A DNA stretch of 64,000 bases from Diplolepis rosae. Lineage: Eukaryota; Arthropoda; Insecta; Hymenoptera; Diplolepididae. Of the stretch, positions 22,590-34,628 are shown in pieces (the stretch's first letter is position 1; each line of letters begins with the position of its first letter). Location: positions 17,806,501 through 17,870,500 of the forward strand of contig JAPYXD010000680.1 in the NCBI GenBank assembly GCA_030998225.1, in the 5' to 3' direction. The position numbers and the translations under genes were made by a program. The notes under the pieces are model-generated. The model did no database searches and had not been told where the DNA came from. It saw only the letters and a list, made by a program, of their open reading frames with translations.

Positions 22590-23600
22590 GTTACCCGGCT
22601 GGAAATTCAATATGGCAAATCCCGAGTATGCATTGGCCCTGACCAGATTTTCCCCAAAAATTATTTTCCCTGCAAGGGCCTAGACGGGGCCATATTTTTC
22701 AAACCCAGACTGGAATAAATTTCAGATGTCCTGGCTAGATTTTTCTTGGAATAGAATTTCCTCCATGGGTCATGGACAGAGCCATGATTATCATACCCAG
22801 CTTGGTATTGGTCTCAATGGCTCTGGCTGGATTTTCCCCAAATAAGAATATCCTTGACGGGGCCTGAATAGACTTGTGCACATTAGACCTAGACTGGTAC
22901 GGGTCTTAATAGCCCTGGCTAGACTTTCCCCATGTAGGAATTTTCCCAACAAAGCCTGGACAGGCTTATACACTTTGAATCTAGACTGGCATAGGTCATA
23001 AGGTCCTAGCTGGATTTTCCTTGAATTGAAATATCCTCGTCAATTACTGGACAGGTTCATATCCATGGAATCAAGGATGGCAAAAGTCCTGATGTCCCTT
23101 GCTGGATTGTCCCAGTGTGTTCAGATTTAACACGCGAACTTTACGCACACAATGCCAACAGCAGTACGTTCGTGAGAATGGTTGCGCGCGCAGCGTAGTG
23201 TGTCTGCTGTTCGCAGTGGTTCTCTGTGTTTTCTCTGGTTGAAGGCTACTTGTCAAGGAGAGAAAACCAGAGAAAACACAGAGAACCACTGCGAACAGCA
23301 GACACACTACGCTGCGCGCGCAACCATTCTCACGTACGTACTGCTGTTGGCGTTGTGTACGTAACGTTCGCGTGTTAAATCTGGAAACACTGAATTGACC
23401 TTGGCAGAGAATTTTTAGACAAGACCTTGACAGGTTCAAACAAAAAGGATAAGCGGCACAAGTCTCAATGGTTCAGGCTGGATAATTACTTAAAAATGAA
23501 TATCCCGCCTGAGACCTAGAGAGATTCTTACCCATCACGCCAGTGTCATAGAAAGATGCAATGGCCTTCACAGGTATTTCCCCGATTTTTACCTTAATGA
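22590..23600. repeat. 92-bp minisatellite array
   Basis: The phrase CTGGCTGGATTTTCCCC recurs at 22638, 22731, 22823, 22915, 23006, 23098 and, after a 280-bp insertion, 23474. The period is 91-93 bp. Units also share TGGACAGGCTTAT, AGACTGGTACGGGTC and AATATCCTTG. About ten degenerate units. Non-coding. Confidence 0.88.
23113..23392. mobile_element. hAT-type foldback MITE inserted in minisatellite
   Basis: Ends CAGTGTGTTCAGATTTAACA and the complement of CAGTGTTTCCAGATTTAACA. Arms of about 125 bp are almost perfectly inverted (for example GAACAGCAGACACACTACGC), leaving a spacer of about 20 bp. Flanking octamers GATTGTCC and AATTGACC match at six of eight, fitting a hAT target duplication. It interrupts the 92-bp array exactly. 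ORFs on both strands are palindrome shadows. Confidence 0.88.
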
Positions 23601-23888
23601 AATAACATAACATTAAAACAGAATCACTAAAGCGAGTGTTCTCAATTTCGTGCGAAAGTTTTGTGAATTTCTAAGTAGCGACGGATTAAACAACATGCAC
23701 AAAAATAAGTTGAATGTTCTGCATGTAAAAAAGTCGAAAGAAAAGAAAAAGTTGATGTATAGTTTTATTGCGCAACAAGAAATAGGTATTTCATATTCTT
23801 TATTGAATAAATATTTGAATGCGGTGACAAAATTATTCAAAAAATTTCCCTGAAATAATACATTATTGTTGTAGTAAACTATTAAAAT

Positions 23889-24720
23889 GTGGATGAAGCA
23901 GCAATTCCTGCAGATACATGTTCATTATCATCGGAGAATACTTCTGATATTAATGATAATATTTTTTTTGGAAAAGAAATTTCAATCGATGAAGATGTAA
24001 GTTTCGATTGATCTTTTTTTATTACTTTCTGCACTAAAAACATTATTTGGCTAATAAAAGCTTAGATATGTATGCATTGAAAGTCAACGAGATACAGGTC
24101 GAACAAGAATTTCAACGCAGACAAATACTGCAGTACGGAAGAATTTTGTTGGATATTCAAAATAGCTTTAATGCCACGCAGTTTGGCGACATTCAACATT
24201 CCGTCGCAAATTTCCGTCTTTTGGCGAAAAATAGGTCAACTTCCCTATGAGCAACATGGACGATTTGTCATCGTTCAACGAAAAACTCAAGGGAGATGGA
24301 CAATAAAAAACTGATTTTGTAAGTCAATCAATAACTGTATGAAACAAATATAACATTTATTTTGATTCTGAATTTTTAGAAACTTGCTTTGGCTAGTGTT
24401 TACATGAAAGAAGATAAACTAACTAAAAATTTGACGGTTGCCTTGAAAAAGATTGTTTTTCGGAACCTTATTATAAACTTCACATCAGTGAAGGCAACAG
24501 CGGGCAAAATCACTCTGAAAGTACGCATGGAAACGTTGTACAACTCTATATACAGTATGTTTCGGTTTCGCATTCATTTGAAAGATATTGTGGGTGATTT
24601 CACTGGAAATATTTTGTTTTAGATTATTTCTCGCGAAGAGAGCAAGAAAAAGGAGTTCAACTTGTTGATAAAATCTTTGGCAGCCGCTTCGGCGCACCAT
24701 TTCATTTTCCAGCCGGATAT
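23889..24720 (+). pseudogene. DUF4806-like gene remnant with small introns
   Basis: The pieces, in order: an acidic segment ending GKEISIDED before a donor at 23997; LDMYALKVNEIQVEQEFQRR and QILQYGRILLDIQNSF (about 24062-24200); after a frameshift LPMSNMDDLSSFNEKLKGDG (about 24242), followed by a stop; a donor GTAAGT near 24319 and acceptor TTTTTAG near 24380; then KLALASVYMKEDKLTKNLTV, ALKKIVFRNLIINFTS and VKATAGKITLK. The final blocks follow the DUF4806 pattern (FNEKL, L.KKI, NFT, GK). At least one stop and one frameshift argue for a pseudogene, though mis-set exon borders could explain some. A further acceptor near 24622 could lead to IISREESKKKEF. Cut off by the element at 24722. Confidence 0.5.
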
Positions 24721-24721
24721 A

Positions 24722-25288
24722 CAGGGTTTTCCAATTAGAGGTTTCATTTTGAATAGCCCACTATTTTGGCAGCTTTCATAATAAGAGGTGTCATTTTTTC
24801 ACAGATGACAACCAAAAACTATGCCATTAATAAAAATAGAACGATACACCCTTCAACAATACATTGAAATTGTTAAATATTTACTACAAAAATGCATGAA
24901 AATGAACCTGAATTTTTAATAAGCAGAATTGTTGCATTTGGGGCTCGGAAAACTCAAAAATGACTAAAACCATCGGTCTTTTGCGTGAAAAGTTTGCAGG
25001 CCGAGTGATATGATTATACTGATGCTCCTCAGTCAATTCAAGAACTCAAAGAGAAGGTTCGTGCCGTTATCAATGAAATAGAGCCCCAAATGTGCGAAAA
25101 TGTAATGGAAAATCTCATCAAAAGAGTATGGTCCTGCAAACGTAGCCGTAGAGGCCATATCAATGATATTGTTTTTTATTATTAATAGCAAACCCTATAT
25201 TGAATGAAATAAAAATCAAATGATTTTTTACAAAAAAACACGCGTTTTTCTTCTAAATCAAAATGAAACCTGTAATTGGAAAACCCTG
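24722..25288 (+). mobile_element. Tc1/mariner-type element, deleted (DUF4817/DDE_3 group)
   Basis: TIRs CAGGGTTTTCCAATTAGAGG and the complement of CAGGGTTTTCCAATTACAGG are flanked by TA (24720-24721, 25289-25290). It retains only the transposase start (MPLIKIERYTLQQYIEIVKY, a DUF4817-type HTH) near 24820 and the C-terminus (SIQELKEKVRAVINEIEPQM, CENVMENLIKRVWSCKRSRR, GHINDIVFYY) near 25035-25183. The whole catalytic domain is gone. It belongs to the same broad family as 57800-58706 and 58709-59607. Confidence 0.85.
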
Positions 25289-25290
25289 TA

Positions 25291-25966
25291 TAAATAACTG
25301 ACCCAATGCCAAGACCAAAAAATACCTATTATAAACATATAACCTTTACTATATAATGAAAATGTTCCATTACTTTTTGAGAAAGAGAAAATGATTTTTA
25401 AACAAAATCATCACTACCATATTCATCAATAGGAAACGTGCAATGGAATTAATTTGCAGAAGCAAAAGAATAAATTCGTCGCTCGTAAAATCTTGATGAA
25501 TATGGATGGGCACTGTTGAAGCACGAATTCGTGCTTTTCGTCAATTCGCACCTTGTCAATTTCCTTCCCCCTCTCTCATTTTTTGTTTTTGTTTCTTCTT
25601 CTTTTCTCTTACCGGGTTTCTAGGTTAAGACACTTTCATTGCACAAATACTTATGTCGCATGCTTAAAGATTTATGTATTTCATGCTCGTAAAAGTTTGT
25701 TAGGGCTATAATCCTTCACTGCAAATTAAACACAACTTCCTTCCACAGGACACCGTTATTACTTTATTCCCATTATCCAAAATTGTAAAACACACTCTCC
25801 ATTTTAATTAAATAAATTAGATTCCACTTTCTTTTAATTCAGGTTATATAAGACTGTTGGTTATTATAAAGAATGTCTTGTGCTACTCCAGTTTCAAGTG
25901 ACCGATTTTTTACTTCAGATCAGCTTGCTCATTCCTACTTCAATGTAGTTTAAAGCGGTAATTTTT
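25291..25966. other. Spacer, nothing recognised
   Basis: AT-rich with a pyrimidine-rich run near 25560-25610. No supported feature. Confidence 0.45.
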
Positions 25967-28900
25967 ACATTCTCATTATAAATGAGAAGGTATTAGTTGC
26001 ATGTGAAAAATGAATTTCCAAATTTTCATTAAATCTTTACGTTTTGAGACCCCCTGTGTCAGAAAAAACGTTTTTTACAAAAGTGTCTGCATGTCTGTCT
26101 ATCTGTAGGTCGTATACTCGTTAACTTTCGATACAATTATCGGAGTGAATTGAGCTTTGGCATATTTTATCGGAGCAGAGAAAGTAAGGACAAGTTCGTA
26201 ACCAGCCATATCCGACAAAAATTGTCAAAATAGGAGCATTTTTTGTGTTTTTAAAAAACATTTTATGAAAAAATTCAAAATTCCAATACTGGTTTCTGAA
26301 AGTGCTCATGAATCTCTACTAATTAACCTATAGTAACATTTTTTGATTAAACTATTGTAAAATTAGGAAAGTTAGAATATGTTAAATGTTGAAAAAAGTC
26401 AATATCTATACTCCATTTTTCAGATAAATTATACAAAATACGAAAAAAAGTTATGTACAAAATTGTTTATTACATAAATAGCTACAAGTTTGAATCGCAA
26501 CATTTTTTCATAAGATCTATATTTTTCTTTTTAACTTAAAAAAATACTATTGAAAATCCAAAATTCAATTTTTGAACATTAATAAGTCAAACACGGAGAA
26601 AACGTAGATTTGCAAAATTGTTCATTTCAATAAGGTCTACAAATTTGGTCTGACATAGTTTCTGATAAAACGTATATTTTTTATTTTAATTCCAAAAAAT
26701 AGGATTAAAATTAAAACACAAATTTTTTCAACAAAATGTGTGACATACGAAAAAAACGTTAAGATGAAAAATTATTTGCCTGAGTGAGGTCTACAAATCC
26801 TCAGTATGACATCTTTTGACAAGATATGTATTTTATGATTTCATTTTAAATATTGAAAATCAAAAATTCCATTTTTAACCAAAATATTTGAGATGCAAAA
26901 TAAGCAATAAAATGAAAAATCGTTTGCTTAAAAACAGTCTACAAAGTTTTTCTTTTTCAGATATTTGGAAGAAAATAGGTTTTTTTTAATCATGTAAATT
27001 ATTAGAAAGTTACAGAAATGTATACAGAAAATCGAGCGTGAAGCGCGAGATGTGCAGAATTTTCACGTTGACTACAATGTCGTACCATTTATAGACAAAA
27101 AATGAAAAAGGATCGGAAACTCCATATCCTACCGTTTTTGGGGTCGCTCTTTCGAATGGCACAGTCAGAATTCTCAAGAAATGACGTTAAATCCTTTATT
27201 TTCCCAAAAATACCCAAAAAACGCTATTTTTGGGATACGATTTTTTTTTAAATTTAAATTTTCACTATGTTCCCGACACTTAGGCAACTTCTAACTTATC
27301 AGAAACGTGTTCTCGAGACTTGTACTTTTAAAATATGCATTGAAATATTTTGTTTTTCTTTGTTCTCTAATTCAAAATGGCGTCTGGACGTTTGGAATTT
27401 TTTGAAATTGAGAATATTGATCCTATTTCGGATTTTCCAGGTTACTTTGTAGTGTAATCATACAAATAAGTTATTTCGAGTTTTGTCTCACCGATTGTTA
27501 TTGGCGGAAGGAATATTAGCCCATAAAATTGAAATTCAAGATGGCGGCTGCCATGAAGCTAGTGGAAATGCGTATATTTCGAGTTTTATTACAAACCAGG
27601 ATGGTGTAAAATTTGCCAATTAGCAGTCTCATAGGTTTTAGTCATCACTAAATTCGAATCTTAGGTGATTTTTTCGACATTTAAGAAGGCTGATCCAATA
27701 TGGCAGACCCGTTATGTAAAATTTGATATTCCTGAAATAAAAAAATACTGCCGCATTCTACAAAAAATTTAAAATCAAAATTATTCTTGATGTTTTTTTG
27801 ATTACAAGAGTTGTTTTCGAGAAAAAAATTCCAAAATTATGAGGCTTCCCGAAATTATTAGAAATTTGAGTATGTATGACAAATCGACATTTAATGGATT
27901 TTTAAGGTAAGATAGAGTATCAGCAAATATAAAATGCAGGCGAATTTACTAAATCTCCAACATTTATTAGTGTCTTTTTCACACCCTACAATTGAGGAGT
28001 TATATTTAATAAGGCGACAGGCGCTCGAAAACCTGTAAAAGTATTGTCCGCCTCGTGATGTCATAGTCAAAAATTGAAAATCGAAATTCGAAAAAACCAA
28101 AAACATGGTTTTATAGCTCGTGAAAAATGAATGTTAGTTCCCTCTTACAGTTTTTTTATAACGTTGCAAATTTTCGGGTAAATTAATAAAAAGTGTGTTG
28201 GTTTCAATCCACTCGCCTTGAAAAATTCATTAATTAACGGAATGCGAAACTTTGTTTTGCGTTCTACTCGTGAATCTCTGACGGAGGCGACAGTGCTTGC
28301 AAAAAAATTTTGTGTTCATTGTTAAATGGTTTTTTTTAATCCGAAGAAAAAACTATGTTTTTCGAGCTTCGGACCGAAAAAGTGAGCGAGGAAGTTTGAG
28401 CTACAGTAAACTTCCCGTGAACAAGTTGATCATTAGTATATGGAGCAACTTTTTGGAAAATATCAACTCAATTGAACAATTACTTTCGAAAATACAACGA
28501 GTTGAACGCAAATGCGAATTAGGTTTTGACGCTCATTTTCATCGCATGCCACTCCTACTCTCTTTCTCTATCTTCCTTCGCTTCTACTCATCGGCGCGCC
28601 TGCATTGCTCGTAACAAAACCGGTAAAATCGCGTCAAAACCTAATTCGCATTTGCGTTCAACTCGTTGTATTTTCGAAAGTAATTGTTCAATTGAGTTGA
28701 TATTTTCCAAAAAGTTGCTCCATATACTAATGATCAACTTGTTCACGGGAAGTTTACTGTAGCTCAAACTTCCTCGCTCACTTTTTCGGTCCGAAGCTCG
28801 AAAAACATAGTTTTTTCTTCGGATTAAAAAAAATACCATTTAACAATGAACAAAAAAATTTTTTGCAAACACTGTCGCCTCCGCCAGAGATTCACGAGTA

Positions 28901-30385
28901 GAACGCAAAAAAAAATTTCGCAATCCGTTAATTAATGAATTTTTCGAGGCGAGTGGATTGAAATAAAACATGGTTTCTATGCTTTAAAACCAACACACTT
29001 TTTATTAATTTACTCGAAAATTTGCAACGTTATAAAAAAACTGTAAGGGGAAACTAACATTCATTTTTCACGAGCTATAAAACCATGTTTTTGGTTTTTT
29101 CGAATTTCGATTTTCAATTTTTGACTATGACATCACGAGGCGGACAATACTTTTACAGGTTTTCGAGCGCCTGTCGCCTTATTGAATATAACTCCTCAAT
29201 TTATCTATAAATGTTCATCTACTTCTATAGCATAATTAGTAAGTTACACCAGCATCAGAATGACATATTATTATAAGTAAGTTTCATGTATGATTCATAT
29301 GAACATTATTTTGTAAAATATTAGCAAAGTTTGAGACAAAAAATATAGATATATGTAAATTTTGAATAATTTCGGGAAGCCTCATAATTTTGGAATTTTT
29401 TTCTCGAAAACAACTCTTGTAATCAAAAAAACATCAAGAATAATTTTGATTTTAAATTTTTTGTAGAATGCGGCAGTATTTTTTTATTTCAGGAATATCA
29501 AATTTTACATAACGGGTCTGCCATATTGGATCAGCCTTCTTAAATGTCGAAAAAATCACCTAAGATTCGAATTTAGTGATGACTAAAACCTATGAGACTG
29601 CTAATTGGCAAATTTTACACCATCCTGGTTTGTAATAAAACTCGAAATATACGCATTTCCACTAGCTTCATGGCAGCCGCCATCTTGAATTTCAATTTTA
29701 TGGGCTAATATTCCTTCCGCCAATAACAATCGGTGAGACAAAACTCGAGAAAACTTATTTGTATGATCACACTACGAAGTAACCTGGAAAATCCGAAATA
29801 GGATCAATATTCTCAATTTCAAAAAATTCCAAACGTCCAGACGCCATTTTGAATCAGAGAACAAAGAAAAACAAAATATTTCAATGCATATTCTAAAAGT
29901 ACAAGTCTCGAGAACACGTTTCTGATAAGTTAGAAGTTGCCTAAGTGTCGGGAACATAGTAAAAATTTAAATTAAAAAAAAATCGTATCCCAAAAATAGC
30001 GTTTTTTTGGGTATTTTTGGGAAAATAAAGGATTTAACGTCATTTTTTGAGAATTCTGACTGTGCCATTCGAAAGAGCGACCCCAAAAACGGTAGGATAT
30101 GGAGTTTCCGATCCTTTTTCATTTTTTGTCTATAAATGGTACGACATTGTAGTCAACGTGAAAATTCTGCACATCTGGGCGTTAAAGGGTTAAGGCTGAT
30201 AGAGCCTCTAGTAAATTGAAATTCCTTTCTGATTTGAAACCATAAACAAATATACTAGCTTTAAGAAAATGTAATTCATATTTACAATGTTGTAAAATTA
30301 AATTTTGCTTCAGTATCAAATTACAAGAAATAAACTTAAATGTATACTAAGAATATAAAACCAAGCGAAGCGGGCAGATTTTTTA
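25967..30385 (-). repeat. Repeat R1, copy c, split by a palindrome
   Basis: 25967-27049 is the reverse complement of R1 from its 3' end (ACATTCTCATTATAAATGAG, GACCCCCTGTGTCAG, ACTTTCTCTGCTCCG) to GAAAATCGAGCGTGAAGCGC. R1 resumes at about 30190 (TTAAGGCTGATAGAGCCTCT) and runs to GCGAAGCGGGCAGATTTTTT (30385), its GC-rich end. The 3.1 kb in between is the palindromic insertion. Confidence 0.8.
27050..30176. mobile_element. 3.1-kb near-perfect palindrome (foldback element)
   Basis: AGATGTGCAGAATTTTCACG at 27050 is repeated as its complement at the right end (30176). The arms match almost base for base over about 1.5 kb each, around a spacer of about 100 bp near 28532-28627. One interruption (about 27865-27995 versus 29205-29370) differs between arms. 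ORFs in the two arms are mirror copies (27267-27452 / 29957-29772; 28297-28614 / 28839-28588) with no recognisable domain. On the right the sequence continues GGGCGTTAAAGGGTTAAGG, so the original terminus may have been CCCTTTAACGCCC next to TTAA (piggyBac-like); the left end lacks it. Host site is R1 copy c. Confidence 0.88.
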
Positions 30386-32465
30386 TATTTACAGTGATTC
30401 TGATTCTATAATTTTAGCAGTGTGCAAATTACTATTGTTCTCAGTAACCTAGACGAGACATTATGAATTGTTTAACAGCATTTCAAAATGAATTAATGGA
30501 TGGTTTCCTGCTCCACTTATATTTTATGCTCAAGACTGAAAATCAAGGTATCGAATTGGTATTAATTCCATTTAATTTATCTGTAAATGTACGTAAATCG
30601 CACTAAGAAATATATTTATTTCAAATGGAAAATTTAATCGCCAGGTTGAAACTAAGGGCATTTATAAAGTGGGTTATATAACGTGGCTAATTGAATTACA
30701 GTATCTGAAACATGAATTTTATTAGACTTTGAATAACTTTCCACGTCTATAATTATTTTATTATCTATATCATTATAATTTTTTGAGATAAATAAATAAT
30801 ATTGCCAAAATCCTAAAGTCTTTCAGATAATTTTTATCATTTTAGTTGTCATTACCATAAATCTTTTTTTTTAGTAAAATATTGTACTTAATGGTCTTGC
30901 AATTTCAAAAAAAGGTAGACCATCATTATTCCCGCATCATTCCCGTACAGTACGTATAGTAGGACAGCTAATATATGCGCGTGTACCAAGTCGGGTGGTC
31001 CGATTTCTTTATGATTGTTTTATTATTTTGTAACTTCTATTCATAGAAATATTTTTTTTCTTATTTAAATATTGTTGGTATCGCTTTCCAAAATTAATTA
31101 ATGTTTGCTTCATTTGTTAAGAAATCGAAATCTTTTGCATATGAAGACATAATAGCTTTACTTTAAAGGGAAAAATTAAAAAAAAATGTATTAACAATTA
31201 CTTTTGATTTATTGCGTCACTTTTCTTATATTAAAGATTACGCTCTTTTTCATCAAACTTGTAACCTCAATACCACGTCCTATATTTCAAGTAGAAATTT
31301 CATTATTATTTCTTATTTTGTGAAATACACCACACATGTTTATTAGTTCGACAGTAATTGGCAATTGAGATGAAATCTCAATTTATGAGATCCTGCTAGT
31401 GTATTTTCGCTGCAAAATTTTCAGACAGATTCGCTCGAACGATAATGAAATCTCGTGTCTAACGCGCTATTGGATGACAAGACAACGCACTTATAGGGAG
31501 TCCTGGTATTGGGGAGGGTTGCGAGTGCGTTTAAGAGCCAGCGTTGTTATCGAATTGCAAAGTAGAATCACACTGTCAGAATTCCTCGAGGAAGATATCC
31601 TCCTGACTTGGTAAAGAATATTTATACTCCTAAAAAGTATTCCTATTCTCAAACCCGCGAGAATGAGAGAAATTGTTTGAGAAATACACAGATAATACAA
31701 ATACGTATTTAACACTTTATACGCGGAAATAATTAGTTCTTTAAAAATTATTGAATTTATTCCGAAGTTGAGGATATGAAAAAAAAAATTACGGGTCTAA
31801 TGACTTGGAAATGTTACAGAAATTTTTCCAGGAAAATAAAAAATAATTCATTAATTGTTCTCGAACTCTGCAGTAACTTTTCTAAAGGGAATCCATTGAC
31901 GAATTCTGAAACCCAGATCTGTATATTTTACAGACCAGTTCAGGTAAATTTAAAGGACTCCCTTGCCAAAATAAAAAAAATTTCTTATTTGCTACAGAAT
32001 GTAAATTCGAACTCTAGCTTATTTTTAACAATGTATCTCATCCCCAATGACTTGAATCTTTTGGCTCAGGTAAACAGGATAAGATTGAAACCCCCTTGAA
32101 ATTAGAAGTTTTGTCTACAATACGAGTAAATGTAACATTTGCTCTCGTTTTGATTTTTGTTTTCTGCACAATTAAGAAATGTTACTCATTTATCTTCCTG
32201 CCTCTGTAACAATCTTTTTTTCTCCGTGCAGGAAACAACGATATCTCTTATGAAATTCTCACGCAGGAAGCGATATTTACATCACACTGCGTATACTCCT
32301 ACACAAATATTTGGTTGCACGAACTAAAAGTTTCAACAACAGAATTTAGTTGCCTAGACAAAGCATTTTTTTAGCTTTATAGCAATCGATTTTTTCTGAT
32401 AACATAAACAAATAATTTTCTTAGTGTAAGCAATCCATAAAAAAATATGAAAACATATTTTTATA
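30386..32465. other. Long AT-rich spacer, no gene recognised
   Basis: A less AT-rich stretch at 31380-31620 and a 107-codon frame at 31776-32099 show no domain, splice context or homology that I can identify. A small palindrome GAGATGAAATCTC lies near 31368. Confidence 0.45.
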
Positions 32466-32546
32466 TATTTTTGTAACACATGCACGAAATGGGTCATTTT
32501 CCGTGCATGTCGAACGTGGCGAAAATGACCAATTTCAGACCAGTGA
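32466..32546 (-). repeat. Conserved hairpin repeat, copy 1
   Basis: On the minus strand: CACTGGTCTGAAATTGGTC, TTTTCGCCACGTTCGAC, then a hairpin with perfect 9-bp outer stem ACATGCACG / CGTGCATGT (32478-32520) and inner GAAAATG..CATTT pairing, then TTACAAAAATATAT. The same ~80-bp unit recurs at 61815-61900. Function unknown. Confidence 0.65.
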
Positions 32547-33256
32547 TGAAAAGTAACTTTTCAATGCTGTTGCGCTTGCACACTTTGAGCCAAATATTAC
32601 ATTCCTCACGCTTTCAAAACAACTTTACATGGAAAATGCATGTCTGGTGTCAACGTAAATTCTTAAAGTTTTTTTTGGAATGTAATATTTAATAAAGTTA
32701 CTGATGTATAAATCTAACTTTCAAGTCGATTGTAGAATGACATTCTTGAAAAGAAACGATTAAAAATTAATGGTCGTATTCTCTTTTCATTTATATGCTT
32801 CTGAAACAATGAATGTATCTATGTCATATCTTCCACATCCATCTCTACTACGTGAAGATCTTTGACCGTCTATACATATACAACATATGTATATTCAACA
32901 TTCCATCATCTCAGAAGGGTCAAAGTGTCGATCGAATTACATTAAGGCCATGCATTTTGAAAAAGCCTTCTTGTCCCACTTGTCTTGTAATAAGAACCCA
33001 TTATATGTGAATATAAGTTTACTCTATTATCATAATATCACTGCACAGAGGGTAAATGTCTCTCTTGGTTTACAAGAGGGTTGAAATTCCTGGCAATGTA
33101 GGAAAAACATCGTCAGCCTCGGGGTGCATTTATATAAGAATCAAAATACAATATCGTTCAACGGGAGTGCAGACTGAATATATACGTGCAAATTATTTTT
33201 CCAATGAAAGCTCTTTAAGCTCAAATTCGAAAACTCTACTTCATTTGCAGGTGTAA
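32547..33256. other. Spacer, nothing recognised
   Basis: Overlapping short frames at 32813-33256 lack recognisable domains. A TATA-like ATTTATATAAG lies near 33128 without a supported gene downstream. Confidence 0.4.
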
Positions 33257-33990
33257 TAGGACGTTTGAAAAGTCCTAGGCCTAAGTCATAAAATAGCATT
33301 TTATAAGAAAATTTGCATTTATTCATCAACATAGTATCCTTCCAACTCGATACACTTATTCCGAGGAGTTTCTTAGAGCTCGATGCCTTTTTTATAGTAG
33401 TCGGCGCTTAACTCCTCAAAATACACCGTTTCTTTTTCGGCAATAACCTCTTCATTTGAGTAAAATCTCTTGGCAGCCAGCCATTTCTTCAAGTTTGGGA
33501 AGAGATAATAATCGCAGATGGCCAAACCTGGAGAAAACCTAATGGGGAAGCAATTCGTACTTCAATTCAGACAATTTAATCATCTTTTTAACTGCTTTGT
33601 GTGCCCGTGCTTCCCTTGATGAAAGAGGATTTTTTTGCGTGCCAAATGTGGTCGTTTAGCCTGGATTGCAGCATCGAATCGATCCAGTAATTGAAGGTAA
33701 TATTGAGCAGTGACTGTTTTTTCTTTCTTCAGGTAGTCAATATGAATTATACTATGCTTATCCCAAAAAACAGTCGCCATAACCTTGGCAATCGATTGTT
33801 GTTTTCGGTCGCTTCCATGCACTTCCACCAGCTTCTACCCATATTTCGACTATTCCTTGGTCTGTGATGTGTAGTGATGAATCCATTTTTGATCAACGGT
33901 TATAAAAAGGCGCAAGAACTCCTTTGGATTACACTTAAAGATGTCCAAATTGTATTGAGAAACATCAGCTCTTTCCAACTTTTATTCGTA
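33257..33990 (-). pseudogene. Mariner transposase/element, decayed and 5'-truncated
   Basis: The 3' terminus GGACGTTTGAAAAGTCCTAG (near 33258) is a mariner-type end. Minus-strand frames give the first-Asp region in degraded form (FITVDQKWIHHYT, where DE has become DQ), then frame 33828-33580: KVMATVFWDKHSIIHIDYLK, KEKTVTAQYYLQLLDRFDAA, IQAKRPHLARKKILFHQ. The second catalytic Asp is lost (HQGKHG for HQDNA). The third-Asp and C-terminal region is scattered over frames to 33345. The 5' part beyond about 33990 is missing. Confidence 0.85.
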
Positions 33991-34628
33991 TAGCGAGGGT
34001 GCTATCCAGGGAGGGGATGAGAGGAAAAGGATGCCGAAAAGTAGGGCCAATTCATTTTAAGACAGCCACTTAAAACATTAATACACTTTATTGACTTACA
34101 ACTTCGCGTAGAGAAGCTAACTATTCTAATCAAAATAGGAGAGGTAATTATATTTTGGTATTGAAATGGTGAAGTAAAAGAAAGTTCTTTTAACGTATGG
34201 AACAATCAAACTTAATTTATTTACACAAAAAATTTACAAGACACGAAAGGTGTAAGGAGTGGACCTTCTCGCTTGAGGACTCCTAAAAGATTACCAAAGG
34301 ACTTAAAAATATTAATGTCTATAGACTTATTGCTGACCATTGCCTCATGAAAACGGCTACCCCCAAGGGATTCTTCCGACGTTCGTAATTTGTCAATTGC
34401 TATATTGTCATAATCCACAGGAATATGAGCGGTCCACGTCCGGGATTATCCCAAATTAAATTTTACAACTACAATACAAGTAATATTATTTTAAATTTCT
34501 GAAATATTGGATCTACAACTTAATTCATGCGGTTTGCTAAGAGTTGGCGTAACTTGATTATTATTCCATCGTTCCAATATTCCGAACATGCGTTGGAAAG
34601 CTATTGTCATTGTGCATCTTTTTCAGTA
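33991..34628. other. Spacer, nothing firmly recognised
   Basis: A 65-codon minus-strand frame (34418-34221) and its neighbourhood have moderate GC but no recognisable domain. Confidence 0.4.

Noticed and set aside
23071..23439. 122-codon minus-strand ORF
   Set aside because: Runs across both arms of the hAT foldback MITE and into the minisatellite.
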